This document shows positions 1 to 5,986 of a stretch of DNA of 27,084 bases, one piece after another. The stretch comes from an uncultured Oscillibacter sp. (GTDB lineage: Bacteria > Bacillota > Clostridia > Oscillospirales > Oscillospiraceae). Made by a program: the position numbers and the translations under genes. The stretch is taken from assembly GCA_900542115.1 (NCBI GenBank), contig UQMC01000009.1:1-27084 (forward strand), written 5' to 3'. Each line of letters starts with the position of its first letter. Within the stretch, counting starts at the first letter, position 1. The notes below the pieces were generated by a model. It was not told the origin of the DNA. It did not search any database and worked only from the letters and a program-made list of their open reading frames with translations.

Positions 1-52
1 ACGGCGACCACCGAGATCTACACTCTTTCCCTACACGACGCTCTTCCGATCT
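1..52 (+). other. Illumina P5 / Read 1 adapter (contaminant)
   Basis: The first 52 bases match the Illumina P5 oligonucleotide running into the TruSeq Read 1 primer and end in GCTCTTCCGATCT at base 52. This is synthetic library sequence, not genome. Read on the minus strand it adds the well-known artefact peptide IGRASCRERV to the end of the neighbouring gene. Biological sequence starts at 53. Confidence 0.98.
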
Positions 53-635
53 CGTTTTTCAGCTCCTCATCGTAAACGGCGCGATCGCCGCCGATGAACT
101 TGGGCCGGGTCCGGGCCGCAAGGACCATGGCCTGCCCGATGTGGTTCTGGGCCAGCCGCACCGGCACCGCCACTTTTTTCAGGTGCATTCCGATGAGCGT
201 ACCGCCGATGTCCAGTCCGGCATCCGCACGAATTTCCTCCAGTGCCGCCGGATGCCGGAACGCCTGATAGGCGGCGGTCGCAAAGGAGCTGCCCGCCTTG
301 GGCTGTGGCACCACATTGACGATCTCCGCGCCGGGAACGGCCTCCCGCTCCACGATCAGCGCCCGGTTCAGGTGCTCGCAGCACTGGGCGGCCATGTAAA
401 CGCCCATGGGGGTGAATACGCTGTCAAGCCCCCGGAAAATGGCGTTGGCAACCTCCGGTGTGGACCAGCTTCCCACCTGATGCCCCACCACCTCGCTGGT
501 GCTGCATCCGATCACCACGATCTGTCCCTTATGCAGTCGGGCCGCCTCCGCCAACTGCCGGGCCGCAGCGGCCGCCTCCTGCCGAATTTGCTCCAAAAGC
601 CCGGAATCCTGCAATTCATGTACAATCCCTGCCAT
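53..635 (-). CDS. YwlG/UPF0340 (TIGR01440) family protein, 3' end cut by adapter
   Basis: This is a conserved protein of unknown biochemical role, like Bacillus YwlG. The start is the ATG at 635, preceded by AAAGGATGG at good spacing, giving MAGIVHELQ. About 194 genuine residues remain, close to the roughly 180 usual for the family, so only a few C-terminal residues should be missing. Recognisable stretches are IVVIGCSTSEVVG near residue 40, TPMGVYMAAQCCEHLNRAL in the middle and DIGGTLIGMHLKKVAVPVR towards the end. It is soluble, with no membrane segment or signal peptide. The apparent tail IGRASCRERV is translated adapter and must not be kept. It lies downstream of the ECF S-component gene on the same strand, with a hairpin between them. 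The family call is recognition from memory; I assign no function. Confidence 0.88.
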
Positions 636-686
636 CGTTGACCATCCTTTCACACGCCGAAGCTCGTTTTCCAAAAAGCGGTACAA

Positions 687-714
687 GCCGTGAGAGGCAA
701 AAGCCTCTCACGGC
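687..714 (-). terminator. Hairpin, probable terminator of the ECF S-component gene
   Basis: A perfect 12-bp stem, GCCGTGAGAGGC and its complement, closes an AAAA/TTTT loop. It lies 20 bases past the stop of the minus-strand ECF gene. The downstream tract on that strand (TTGTACCGCTTTTT) is only moderately T-rich, so termination may be partial. Confidence 0.55.
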
Positions 715-734
715 GTTCCGTTGATTTCTGTCAA

Positions 735-1250
735 TTAGAGACCCAGACCGGCCTTCTTCGTGACCTTTGTGCTCTCCAGCACCACAGCCAGCACCATGCC
801 GATGGCAATACCGGCCACGCCCTGCACAATGTTGCCGGGAATGCTGGCCGCTGCGGCCAGACCCTTGCCCAAAATCGTGGAGGCGTAGGCGAAATAGCCC
901 AGCACCATAATGACCTCGCCCACAATGCCGCTGACCAGCATGGCGTTCTTGCCGCGGCCCAACGCTCTGAAAATCAGCGCGGCGGCAATGGCGTCCACCG
1001 CCTTAATGACCAGCGTGCCGGGGGCATAATGAGCATAGACGCCCAGCAGGTCCACCAGCATGGAACCGATACCGGCAGCGGCGCCGCCGTACCACGGGCC
1101 CAACAGCCAGCCGGAGAGCAGCACGAAGCAGTCGCCCAGATTGACATACCCGCTCATGGGAGAGGGAATCTGAATGATGCTGGTGGCCACATACACCAAT
1201 GCTGCCATCAGGGCGCTGAGAACTAACTTCTTAACTTTCTGATCCTTCAT
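735..1250 (-). CDS. ECF transporter S component (substrate-binding membrane protein)
   Basis: A 171-residue integral membrane protein with about six hydrophobic segments. The N-terminal part reads MKDQKVKKLVLSALMAALVY, followed by SGYVNLGDCFVLLSGWLLGP. The G-x-x-NLGD stretch with a glycine-rich helix after it is typical of the PF07155/COG4720 group of ECF (energy-coupling factor) S components, which capture a vitamin or precursor and share a common ATPase/T module encoded elsewhere. The substrate cannot be read from the sequence; riboflavin, pyrimidine or pyridoxine precursors are known for relatives. The start is the ATG at 1250, with AGGTGA six bases upstream; an in-frame extension upstream overlaps the promoter and was rejected. 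It is a single-gene unit 219 bp downstream of rpsT, with its own promoter and an operator-like inverted repeat. Confidence 0.85.
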   Translation of the reverse strand: MKDQKVKKLVLSALMAALVYVATSIIQIPSPMSGYVNLGDCFVLLSGWLLGPWYGGAAAGIGSMLVDLLGVYAHYAPGTLVIKAVDAIAAALIFRALGRGKNAMLVSGIVGEVIMVLGYFAYASTILGKGLAAAASIPGNIVQGVAGIAIGMVLAVVLESTKVTKKAGLGL

Positions 1251-1292
1251 CACAATCACCTGTTCCGGCGCATTGCGCCTGTTATTATTGGC

Positions 1293-1323
1293 AGTATACC
1301 GCATATTGATATTATCTCAATAT
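1293..1323 (-). promoter_or_regulatory. Promoter with overlapping inverted repeat for the ECF S-component gene
   Basis: On the minus strand TTGAGA (1315-1320) and TATACT (1293-1298) are separated by 16 bases, giving an untranslated leader of about 36 nt. A perfect inverted repeat, ATATTGA - 7 bases - TCAATAT (1303-1323), overlaps the -35 box and spacer. That position suits a repressor, possibly responding to the vitamin imported by the S component. The regulator is not identifiable from the motif alone. Confidence 0.6.
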
Positions 1324-1429
1324 CCAGAATTTACAAAAATAATAAGGTCAGATAAAAATACAACCTATCGCTCGTTCCTTTTGGTAACGTTGGGGGAGAA
1401 AAATCACCCAAGAAAATGCAAAATAATAT

Positions 1430-1456
1430 AAAAAAGGAACGTCCAGCGGACGTTCC
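1430..1456 (-). terminator. Intrinsic terminator of rpsT
   Basis: Stem GGAACGTCC - GCT - GGACGTTCC (1436-1456) followed on the minus strand by TTTTTT. It lies 14 bases after the rpsT stop codon. Confidence 0.93.
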
Positions 1457-1469
1457 TCTCATTGGCTTA

Positions 1470-1733
1470 TTAACCGATCTTGTTGAGCTTCAGGGTCATA
1501 GCGCTCTTGCGGTGAGCAGCCGTGTTCTTGTGCAGAACACCCTTGGCGACAGCCTGATCGACCTTCTTGACCGCAACCTTGTACGCGCCATCGGCCTCGG
1601 TGCGATTGCCTTCAGCGGCAGCCACCTCGAACTTCTTGATGGCGGTCTTCAGCTCGGACTTCGTAGCCTTGTTGCGCGCGTTGCGGACCTCACCGATGAG
1701 AACACGCTTCTTGGCAGACTTAATATTCGGCAA
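1470..1733 (-). CDS. rpsT: 30S ribosomal protein S20
   Basis: A small, basic 87-residue protein that binds 16S rRNA early in 30S assembly. The N-terminus PNIKSAKKRVLIGEVRN and the C-terminal KNTAAHRKSAMTLKLNK are S20 hallmarks. The start is best set at the TTG at 1733: AGGAGGTG sits six bases upstream and translation then gives the family-standard (M)PNIKSAKKRV. The GTG at 1742 overlaps that ribosome-binding site and adds three unlikely residues. A TTG start is also known for E. coli rpsT, where the weak start takes part in S20 autoregulation. It is a monocistronic unit with a strong promoter at 1797-1825 and a terminator at 1430-1456, divergent from gpr. Confidence 0.96.
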   Translation of the reverse strand: MPNIKSAKKRVLIGEVRNARNKATKSELKTAIKKFEVAAAEGNRTEADGAYKVAVKKVDQAVAKGVLHKNTAAHRKSAMTLKLNKIG

Positions 1734-1796
1734 ACCAAACACCTCCTCCTGATATTTCTTGGCGCGGCTTCAGCTTTTTCCACCGTGCAGAATGAT

Positions 1797-1825
1797 ATTT
1801 TAGCAGAGAACTTTTTAAAAAGCAA
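1797..1825 (-). promoter_or_regulatory. SigA-type promoter of rpsT
   Basis: On the minus strand TTGCTT (1820-1825), exactly 17 bases, then TAAAAT (1797-1802). The predicted leader is about 57 nt before the TTG start of rpsT. It lies in the divergent rpsT/gpr spacer. Confidence 0.85.
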
Positions 1826-1924
1826 GTCTTTTTTTGAGATTTCTTTATTTTTTTGCATAATGCGGATATCTCCGCAGATGATAGGAACAGAAGCACAAGA
1901 TTTTGTATGCGGGAGGTGTCATTT

Positions 1925-2821
1925 TTGTTTGAAAAGCGCACAGACCTTGCCTTGGAGGCCCGGGAGCTGTGGCAGGAATCCGCCGGAAAGACTACTCGCC
2001 TGCCGGGAGTCAAGGCCCGGGAAACAAAACTGCAGGGCTACCCCCTGACCCGGGTGGACATTCTGGATGAGGCAGGCGAACAAGCGCTGGGAAAGCCCGT
2101 CGGCAGCTACCGCACGCTGGACCTCACCGCCTTCTGGCAGCGGGGCGACGGATTTTTCGACCGGGCCGTGCAGGCGGCGGGGCAGCAGCTCCGGGAGCTG
2201 CTGCCGGAGCAGGGGACCGTTCTGGTAGCTGGATTGGGAAATCGGGCCATGACGCCGGACGCCGTAGGTCCGCTGGCAGCGGATAGCGTTCTTGTCACCC
2301 GGCACCTGCTCTCCGCACAGCCCAAGCAGTTTTCCGGCTTCCGCGCCGTGGCCGCGCTGCGTCCCGGCGTTCTGGGGACCACCGGCATTGAGGCCGCCGA
2401 GGCAGTCCTGAGCCTGACGGAACGCCTGCAGCCCGCCGCCGTCATCGCCGTGGACGCGCTGGCGTCCCGCCGGACGGAGCGGGTCTGCGCCGCCCTTCAG
2501 CTCAGCGACAGCGGAATCGTACCCGGCAGCGGCGTCGGCAACCACCGCGCCGCGCTGAACCGGGACACGCTGGGCGTGCCGGTCATCGCCGTGGGCGTTC
2601 CCACCGTGGTAGACGCCGCCACGCTGGCGGCAGACCTGTTAGAAGCTGCCGGAATCGGGGACATCGACCCGGAGCGGCTGCGAAGCGGCCAACAGGGACT
2701 CATGGTCACACCCCGGGACATCGACCTTCAGGTGCGGGAGCTCGGCAAGGTCATCGGCTACGCCATCAACTGGGCCTTGCAGGACTTGGAAATTGAGGAA
2801 ATCAATGCCCTTCTGAGCTGA
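1925..2821 (+). CDS. gpr: Germination protease GPR (peptidase A25)
   Basis: GPR degrades the small acid-soluble proteins that coat spore DNA, supplying amino acids at germination; its presence indicates an endospore former. The TTG at 1925 is chosen because GGGAGGTG lies six bases upstream; translation gives (M)FEKRTDLALEARELW, and the RTDLA-(V/L)-E motif is the conserved region near the zymogen processing site. The product is 298 residues, somewhat shorter than Bacillus GPR. The two candidate catalytic aspartates are visible, D112 in AMTPDAVGP and D177 in AVIAVDALAS, with GIVPGSGVGNHR and VPVIAVGVPTVVDA as further family blocks. The gene is alone, divergent from rpsT and convergent with xth. 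Relatives are read by sigma-F/sigma-G; I could not fit a convincing forespore promoter here. Confidence 0.95.
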   Translation: MFEKRTDLALEARELWQESAGKTTRLPGVKARETKLQGYPLTRVDILDEAGEQALGKPVGSYRTLDLTAFWQRGDGFFDRAVQAAGQQLRELLPEQGTVLVAGLGNRAMTPDAVGPLAADSVLVTRHLLSAQPKQFSGFRAVAALRPGVLGTTGIEAAEAVLSLTERLQPAAVIAVDALASRRTERVCAALQLSDSGIVPGSGVGNHRAALNRDTLGVPVIAVGVPTVVDAATLAADLLEAAGIGDIDPERLRSGQQGLMVTPRDIDLQVRELGKVIGYAINWALQDLEIEEINALLS

Positions 2822-2835
2822 CGCGCCGCGAGCTG

Positions 2836-2864
2836 TACACCTGTCAAGACAGGTGTATGGTTTT
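2836..2864 (+). terminator. Terminator of gpr
   Basis: A perfect 10-bp stem, TACACCTGTC - AA - GACAGGTGTA (2836-2857), then TGGTTTT, 15 bases past the gpr stop. The tail overlaps the stop codon of the convergent xth gene. No T-run follows in the opposite direction, so it acts mainly for gpr. Confidence 0.78.
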
Positions 2865-3618
2865 AAATATCCAGCTCCAGCACCACCGGGCAGTGGTCGC
2901 TGCCCATGACCTCGCTCCAGATGTCGGCGCTTTTAATACGCTCACGCAGCCGGTCAGACACGATGAAGTAGTCGATGCGCCATCCGGCGTTGTTTTTCCG
3001 GGCGTTGAACCGATAGCTCCACCACGAATATGCCCCGGTCTTATCGGGATAGAGATAGCGGAACGTATCCGTAAAGCCGCTTTCCAAAAGCTGCGTCATT
3101 TTCGCCCGCTCCTCATCAGAAAAGCCTGGATTCATGCGGTTGCTCTTGGGATTTTTGATGTCGATCTCCTCGTGGGCCACATTGAGGTCTCCACAGTAAA
3201 CCACCGGCTTTTTGGCATCCAGCTCATGAAGATAGTCCCGCAGGTCATCCTCCCACTCCATGCGGTAGTCCAGCCGGGAAAGCTGGTCCTTGGAGTTGGG
3301 CGTATAGCAGCAGACAAGGTAAAATTCCGGGTACTCCGCCGTAATGACCCGGCCCTCGTGGCGGTGGATGTCTGCGCCGAAATCGCAGGTGACGTTCAGC
3401 GGCGTCTGCCGGGTGAACACAGCCGTGCCAGAATAGCCCGCCTTATCGGCGCTGTTCCAGTAGCGCGTATAGCCCGGCAGCTCAAATTCCGCCTGCTCCG
3501 GGCGCATTTTCGTCTCCTGAAGGCAGATGACATCAGCGTCGGCAACCGCGCAGAAATCCAGAAAGCCCTTGCCAAGACAGGACCGCAGACCGTTGACGTT
3601 CCAAGATACAAATTTCAT
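2863..3618 (-). CDS. xth: Exodeoxyribonuclease III / AP endonuclease
   Basis: A 251-residue Mg-dependent DNA repair nuclease of the ExoIII/APE1 family; it cleaves at abasic sites and trims blocked 3' ends in base excision repair. Visible catalytic signatures, counted from the ATG at 3618: N7 in WNVNGLRS, E35 in CLQETK, D144 and N146 in YCGDLNVAH, and D241-H242 in GSDHCPV. YSWWSYRFNARKNNAGWRID matches the region before the final catalytic loop. The start has GGGGAG about six bases upstream. Length is standard (about 250). It is a single gene convergent with gpr. A small hairpin (3630-3646) abuts the ribosome-binding site. It could equally be called exoA after the Gram-positive enzyme. Confidence 0.96.
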   Translation of the reverse strand: MKFVSWNVNGLRSCLGKGFLDFCAVADADVICLQETKMRPEQAEFELPGYTRYWNSADKAGYSGTAVFTRQTPLNVTCDFGADIHRHEGRVITAEYPEFYLVCCYTPNSKDQLSRLDYRMEWEDDLRDYLHELDAKKPVVYCGDLNVAHEEIDIKNPKSNRMNPGFSDEERAKMTQLLESGFTDTFRYLYPDKTGAYSWWSYRFNARKNNAGWRIDYFIVSDRLRERIKSADIWSEVMGSDHCPVVLELDI

Positions 3619-3629
3619 AGCGTCTCCCC

Positions 3630-3646
3630 GCCGCCTTTTAGGCGGC
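3630..3646 (-). promoter_or_regulatory. Hairpin next to the xth ribosome-binding site
   Basis: GCCGCC - TAAAA - GGCGGC on the minus strand ends directly before GGGGAGA, the xth ribosome-binding site. In the other direction it is followed by a weak T-tract (ATCTTTC). It may tune xth translation or be a minor structural element; nothing more can be shown. Confidence 0.4.
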
Positions 3647-3723
3647 ATCTTTCAAGTATGCTGCTATTTTATCCGATACGCGCAGAAAATGCAATGTCCG
3701 GGCCGTAAATTGCCGGGACGCTC

Positions 3724-3752
3724 TTGCTCTTTTTGTAAAAGGGGTGTACCAT
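3724..3752 (+). promoter_or_regulatory. Candidate promoter of the MATE-EamA pair
   Basis: TTGCTC (3724-3729), 17 bases, then TACCAT (3747-3752), about 28 bases before the GTG start of the MATE gene. The -10 box matches only 4 of 6. Confidence 0.5.
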
Positions 3753-3780
3753 ATCATTAAAAAATATTCTGAGGTGAAAC

Positions 3781-5130
3781 GTGAGCAAACGCGGCGGTGT
3801 ACGGAATATGACCACAGGCAGTCCCCTGCGGCATATCCTTTTATTTTCCCTGCCCCTGCTGGCGGGCAACTTTTTGCAGCAGTTTTATAATATGGTGGAT
3901 AGCTGGGTCGTCGGCAACTACGTCAGCGACGCGGCGCTGGCCGCCGTGGGCGTGGGCTTCCCGGTGCTGTTTTTGTTCTCCTCCCTGTTCTCCGGCATTG
4001 CCACCGGCGGCACGGTGGTCATCGCGCAGGCATTGGGCGCGCAGAAGCCGGAGCGGGTGCAGGCGGCCATCGGCACGCTGTATACCGCCTTTGTCCGGGG
4101 CATTCTCCCCATCACCGCCGCAGCCGTGCTGCTGGTGCGGCCGCTGATGGTGCTGCTGCGGGTGGACCCCGCCGCGTGGGCGGAGACCCGGACGTATCTG
4201 TTGGTGGTCTGCGCCGGAATTATCGGCAGCATCGGCTATAATCTCAACGCCGGCATTCTCAGCGGCGTAGGCAACAGCTCCGCAACGCTGCTGTTTTTGG
4301 CGGTGTCCACCATTTTGAACATTCTTCTGGATCTGACGCTGGTGCTGGCGGCGGGACTGGGCGTTTTGGGCGTGGCGCTGGGAACGGTCATCGCACAGGC
4401 GTGCAGTTGGCTTTTCGGCATCTGGTACATCAACCGCAATTACCCGGCGCTGGCCATTCATCCCTTCAGCGGCATTTTTGACAGGAAACTCTTTGCCGAG
4501 ATCATCCGCATTGGCCTGCCCAGCGGACTCCAGATGTCCCTTGTGGCGCTGGGGGCCATGTTTGTGCTCTCCAAGGTCAACAGCTTCGGCAAGGCGTTTA
4601 CCGCCGGGTTCAATGTCGGCAACAAGCTGGACACGCTGGCCTTCCTCCCCACCCAGAGCATGGCCGCCGCTGTGATCTCCTTCGTGGGGCAGAACATGGG
4701 CGCCGGTCAGGTGGACCGGGCCAAACGGGGCACACTGATCTCCGTGGGCCTTGCCATCGGCTGGACGGTGTTTTCCTCCGTCCTTGTGGTGCTGTTCTGT
4801 GACCCCCTCTCCCGTATTTTCTCCCCGAACAGTACCGTGATCGCGGTCAGCGCTGTTTATCTCAAGACCGTAATGCCGCCCTACTTCCTGTTCTCCACGC
4901 TGTTCGTGCTCAACTCCGCCATGCGGGGCGCCGGGGACAGCGTATACCCCATGGTCAACGTAGTGGCCTCCGTCATTTTGATTCGCGTTCCGGCACTGTA
5001 TCTGCTGGCGGACCACCTCGGGCCGGAGTATATGTTCTGGAGCTACGGCATCGGCTGGGTCATCACCTGTGCCCTGTCCGTTTACCATTACGCCGCCGGG
5101 AAATGGCTGGGGAAATACCGGGCGGATTAG
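3781..5130 (+). CDS. MATE family multidrug/metabolite exporter
   Basis: A full-length 449-residue inner-membrane exporter with the twelve hydrophobic segments expected of MATE (NorM/DinF-like) proteins, which use Na+ or H+ gradients to expel cationic compounds. The opening SPLRHILLFSLPLLAGNFL with QQFYNMVDSWVVGNYV is the family N-terminal signature, repeated in variant form in the second half (VISFVGQNMGAGQVDRAK). The start is the GTG at 3781, with GAGGTG four to five bases upstream; an ATG ten codons further in lacks a good ribosome-binding site. The EamA gene follows after 55 bp on the same strand and is probably co-transcribed. The substrate is unknown. Contrast with the second, internally deleted MATE gene at 25785. 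Confidence 0.92.
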   Translation: MSKRGGVRNMTTGSPLRHILLFSLPLLAGNFLQQFYNMVDSWVVGNYVSDAALAAVGVGFPVLFLFSSLFSGIATGGTVVIAQALGAQKPERVQAAIGTLYTAFVRGILPITAAAVLLVRPLMVLLRVDPAAWAETRTYLLVVCAGIIGSIGYNLNAGILSGVGNSSATLLFLAVSTILNILLDLTLVLAAGLGVLGVALGTVIAQACSWLFGIWYINRNYPALAIHPFSGIFDRKLFAEIIRIGLPSGLQMSLVALGAMFVLSKVNSFGKAFTAGFNVGNKLDTLAFLPTQSMAAAVISFVGQNMGAGQVDRAKRGTLISVGLAIGWTVFSSVLVVLFCDPLSRIFSPNSTVIAVSAVYLKTVMPPYFLFSTLFVLNSAMRGAGDSVYPMVNVVASVILIRVPALYLLADHLGPEYMFWSYGIGWVITCALSVYHYAAGKWLGKYRAD

Positions 5131-5185
5131 TTTGTATTCCCTTCGGACATCGATTCCCGAAATAGAAAGAAAAGAGTCAAATATC

Positions 5186-5599
5186 ATGTGGCTCCTGTTA
5201 GCGTTAGCGTCCTCGGTCTTTGCGGCCCTGACCTCCATCCTGGCGAAAATCGGCATTGACGGTGTCAATTCCAATCTGGCCACCGCCCTGCGTACCGCCG
5301 TAGTACTGGTAATGGCATGGGGAATGGTGTTTCTCACCGGTGCCCAGAGCGGCATTGGGGAGATCAGCCGGAAAAGCTGGCTGTTCCTGATTCTCTCCGG
5401 TCTTGCCACCGGCGGCTCATGGCTGTGCTACTATAAGGCGCTGCAATTAGGCGAGGCGTCCAAAGTCATCCCTATCGACAAGCTGAGCATCGTCATCACC
5501 ATGGTGCTGGCGGCGGTCATCCTAAAGGAGCAGTTCACGCCCAAGTCCATTGTCGGCTGCGCCCTTATTGCCGCCGGTACGCTGCTGATGGTGCTGTAA
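5186..5599 (+). CDS. Half-size EamA-domain (DMT superfamily) transporter
   Basis: A 137-residue membrane protein with five predicted hydrophobic segments, starting MWLLLALASSVFAALTSILA. It is a single EamA unit of the COG2510 type; ordinary DMT exporters have two such units in about 290-300 residues, so this form is expected to work as a dimer. The motif FTPKSIVGCALIAAGTLLMV at the end matches the conserved last helix of EamA repeats. The start is the ATG at 5186, preceded by a weak purine-rich AAAGAG. It is the second gene after the MATE exporter (55 bp gap). The metG promoter begins 13 bases after its stop. Substrate unknown. Confidence 0.85.
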   Translation: MWLLLALASSVFAALTSILAKIGIDGVNSNLATALRTAVVLVMAWGMVFLTGAQSGIGEISRKSWLFLILSGLATGGSWLCYYKALQLGEASKVIPIDKLSIVITMVLAAVILKEQFTPKSIVGCALIAAGTLLMVL

Positions 5600-5611
5600 A
5601 AGCGGTTTTTC

Positions 5612-5640
5612 TTGACAAAAATGGGCGTCCGCTGTATACT
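5612..5640 (+). promoter_or_regulatory. Consensus SigA promoter of the metG T-box leader
   Basis: A perfect TTGACA (5612-5617), exactly 17 bases, and TATACT (5635-5640). Transcription should start near 5647, leaving a leader of about 340 nt before metG. Confidence 0.95.
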
Positions 5641-5649
5641 TTCGGTATC

Positions 5650-5942
5650 TTGGAGCAAATTGCATAAAAGCAGGCAATGATGGGGAGAGTACGTCTCCCC
5701 CGCACGCAAAAGAGAGTCCCGGAAGCTGAAAAGGGACGCGGAGCGGGAGGCGGAACATGGCCCCGGAGCCGCGCGGAAAGCGCCCTTGGGCGTCCAAGCG
5801 CGCCGGGTACGCCCGTTACAGCGGCAGGATGCGGTCCGCCGCACCCGCAAAGGCCCAAGCCGCGAGGCTCGGACGAAGCAAGGTGGTAACACGGCCCTTT
5901 CGCCGTCCTTGAGTCACGCACTCAGGGACGGCGTATTTTTTT
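5650..5942 (+). promoter_or_regulatory. T-box riboswitch, Met (AUG) specifier, controlling metG
   Basis: A leader RNA that reads the charging state of tRNA-Met. The Stem I 5' side carries the AGTA loop-E motif (near 5689) and AGAGAG (5711-5716), then a GCTGAAAAGGGA distal loop. The 3' side of the specifier loop reads GGAAC-ATG-G, with ATG at 5757-5759, which is the codon expected for metG. The T-box element is AAGGTGGTAACACGG at 5880-5894; its TGGT bulge can pair with a tRNA end ACCA, agreeing with the A discriminator of tRNA-Met. A terminator follows at 5902-5942. Uncharged tRNA-Met should stabilise the antiterminator and switch metG on. AACACGG instead of the commoner ACCGCGG is a variant of the element. 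Confidence 0.94.
5902..5942 (+). terminator. T-box attenuator terminator
   Basis: A 13-bp stem with one G-T-type mismatch (5902-5914 with 5920-5932, loop CACGC) followed by GTATTTTTTT. It shares bases with the antiterminator and forms when tRNA-Met is charged. Confidence 0.92.
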
Positions 5943-5986
5943 CAGCAACACGAAATTTAAGTAAGATAGAATCGAGGAATACAACT

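Noticed and set aside
735..1430. Vitamin riboswitch ahead of the ECF S-component gene
   Set aside because: The predicted leader is about 36 nt, and no TPP, FMN, cobalamin or preQ1 core motif is present between the rpsT terminator and the start.
1840..1867. Possible sigma-G/F promoter for gpr (CATAATG near 1858)
   Set aside because: The -10-like CATAATG is attractive, but no acceptable -35 lies at the 17-18 base spacing; the AT-rich run makes chance matches likely.
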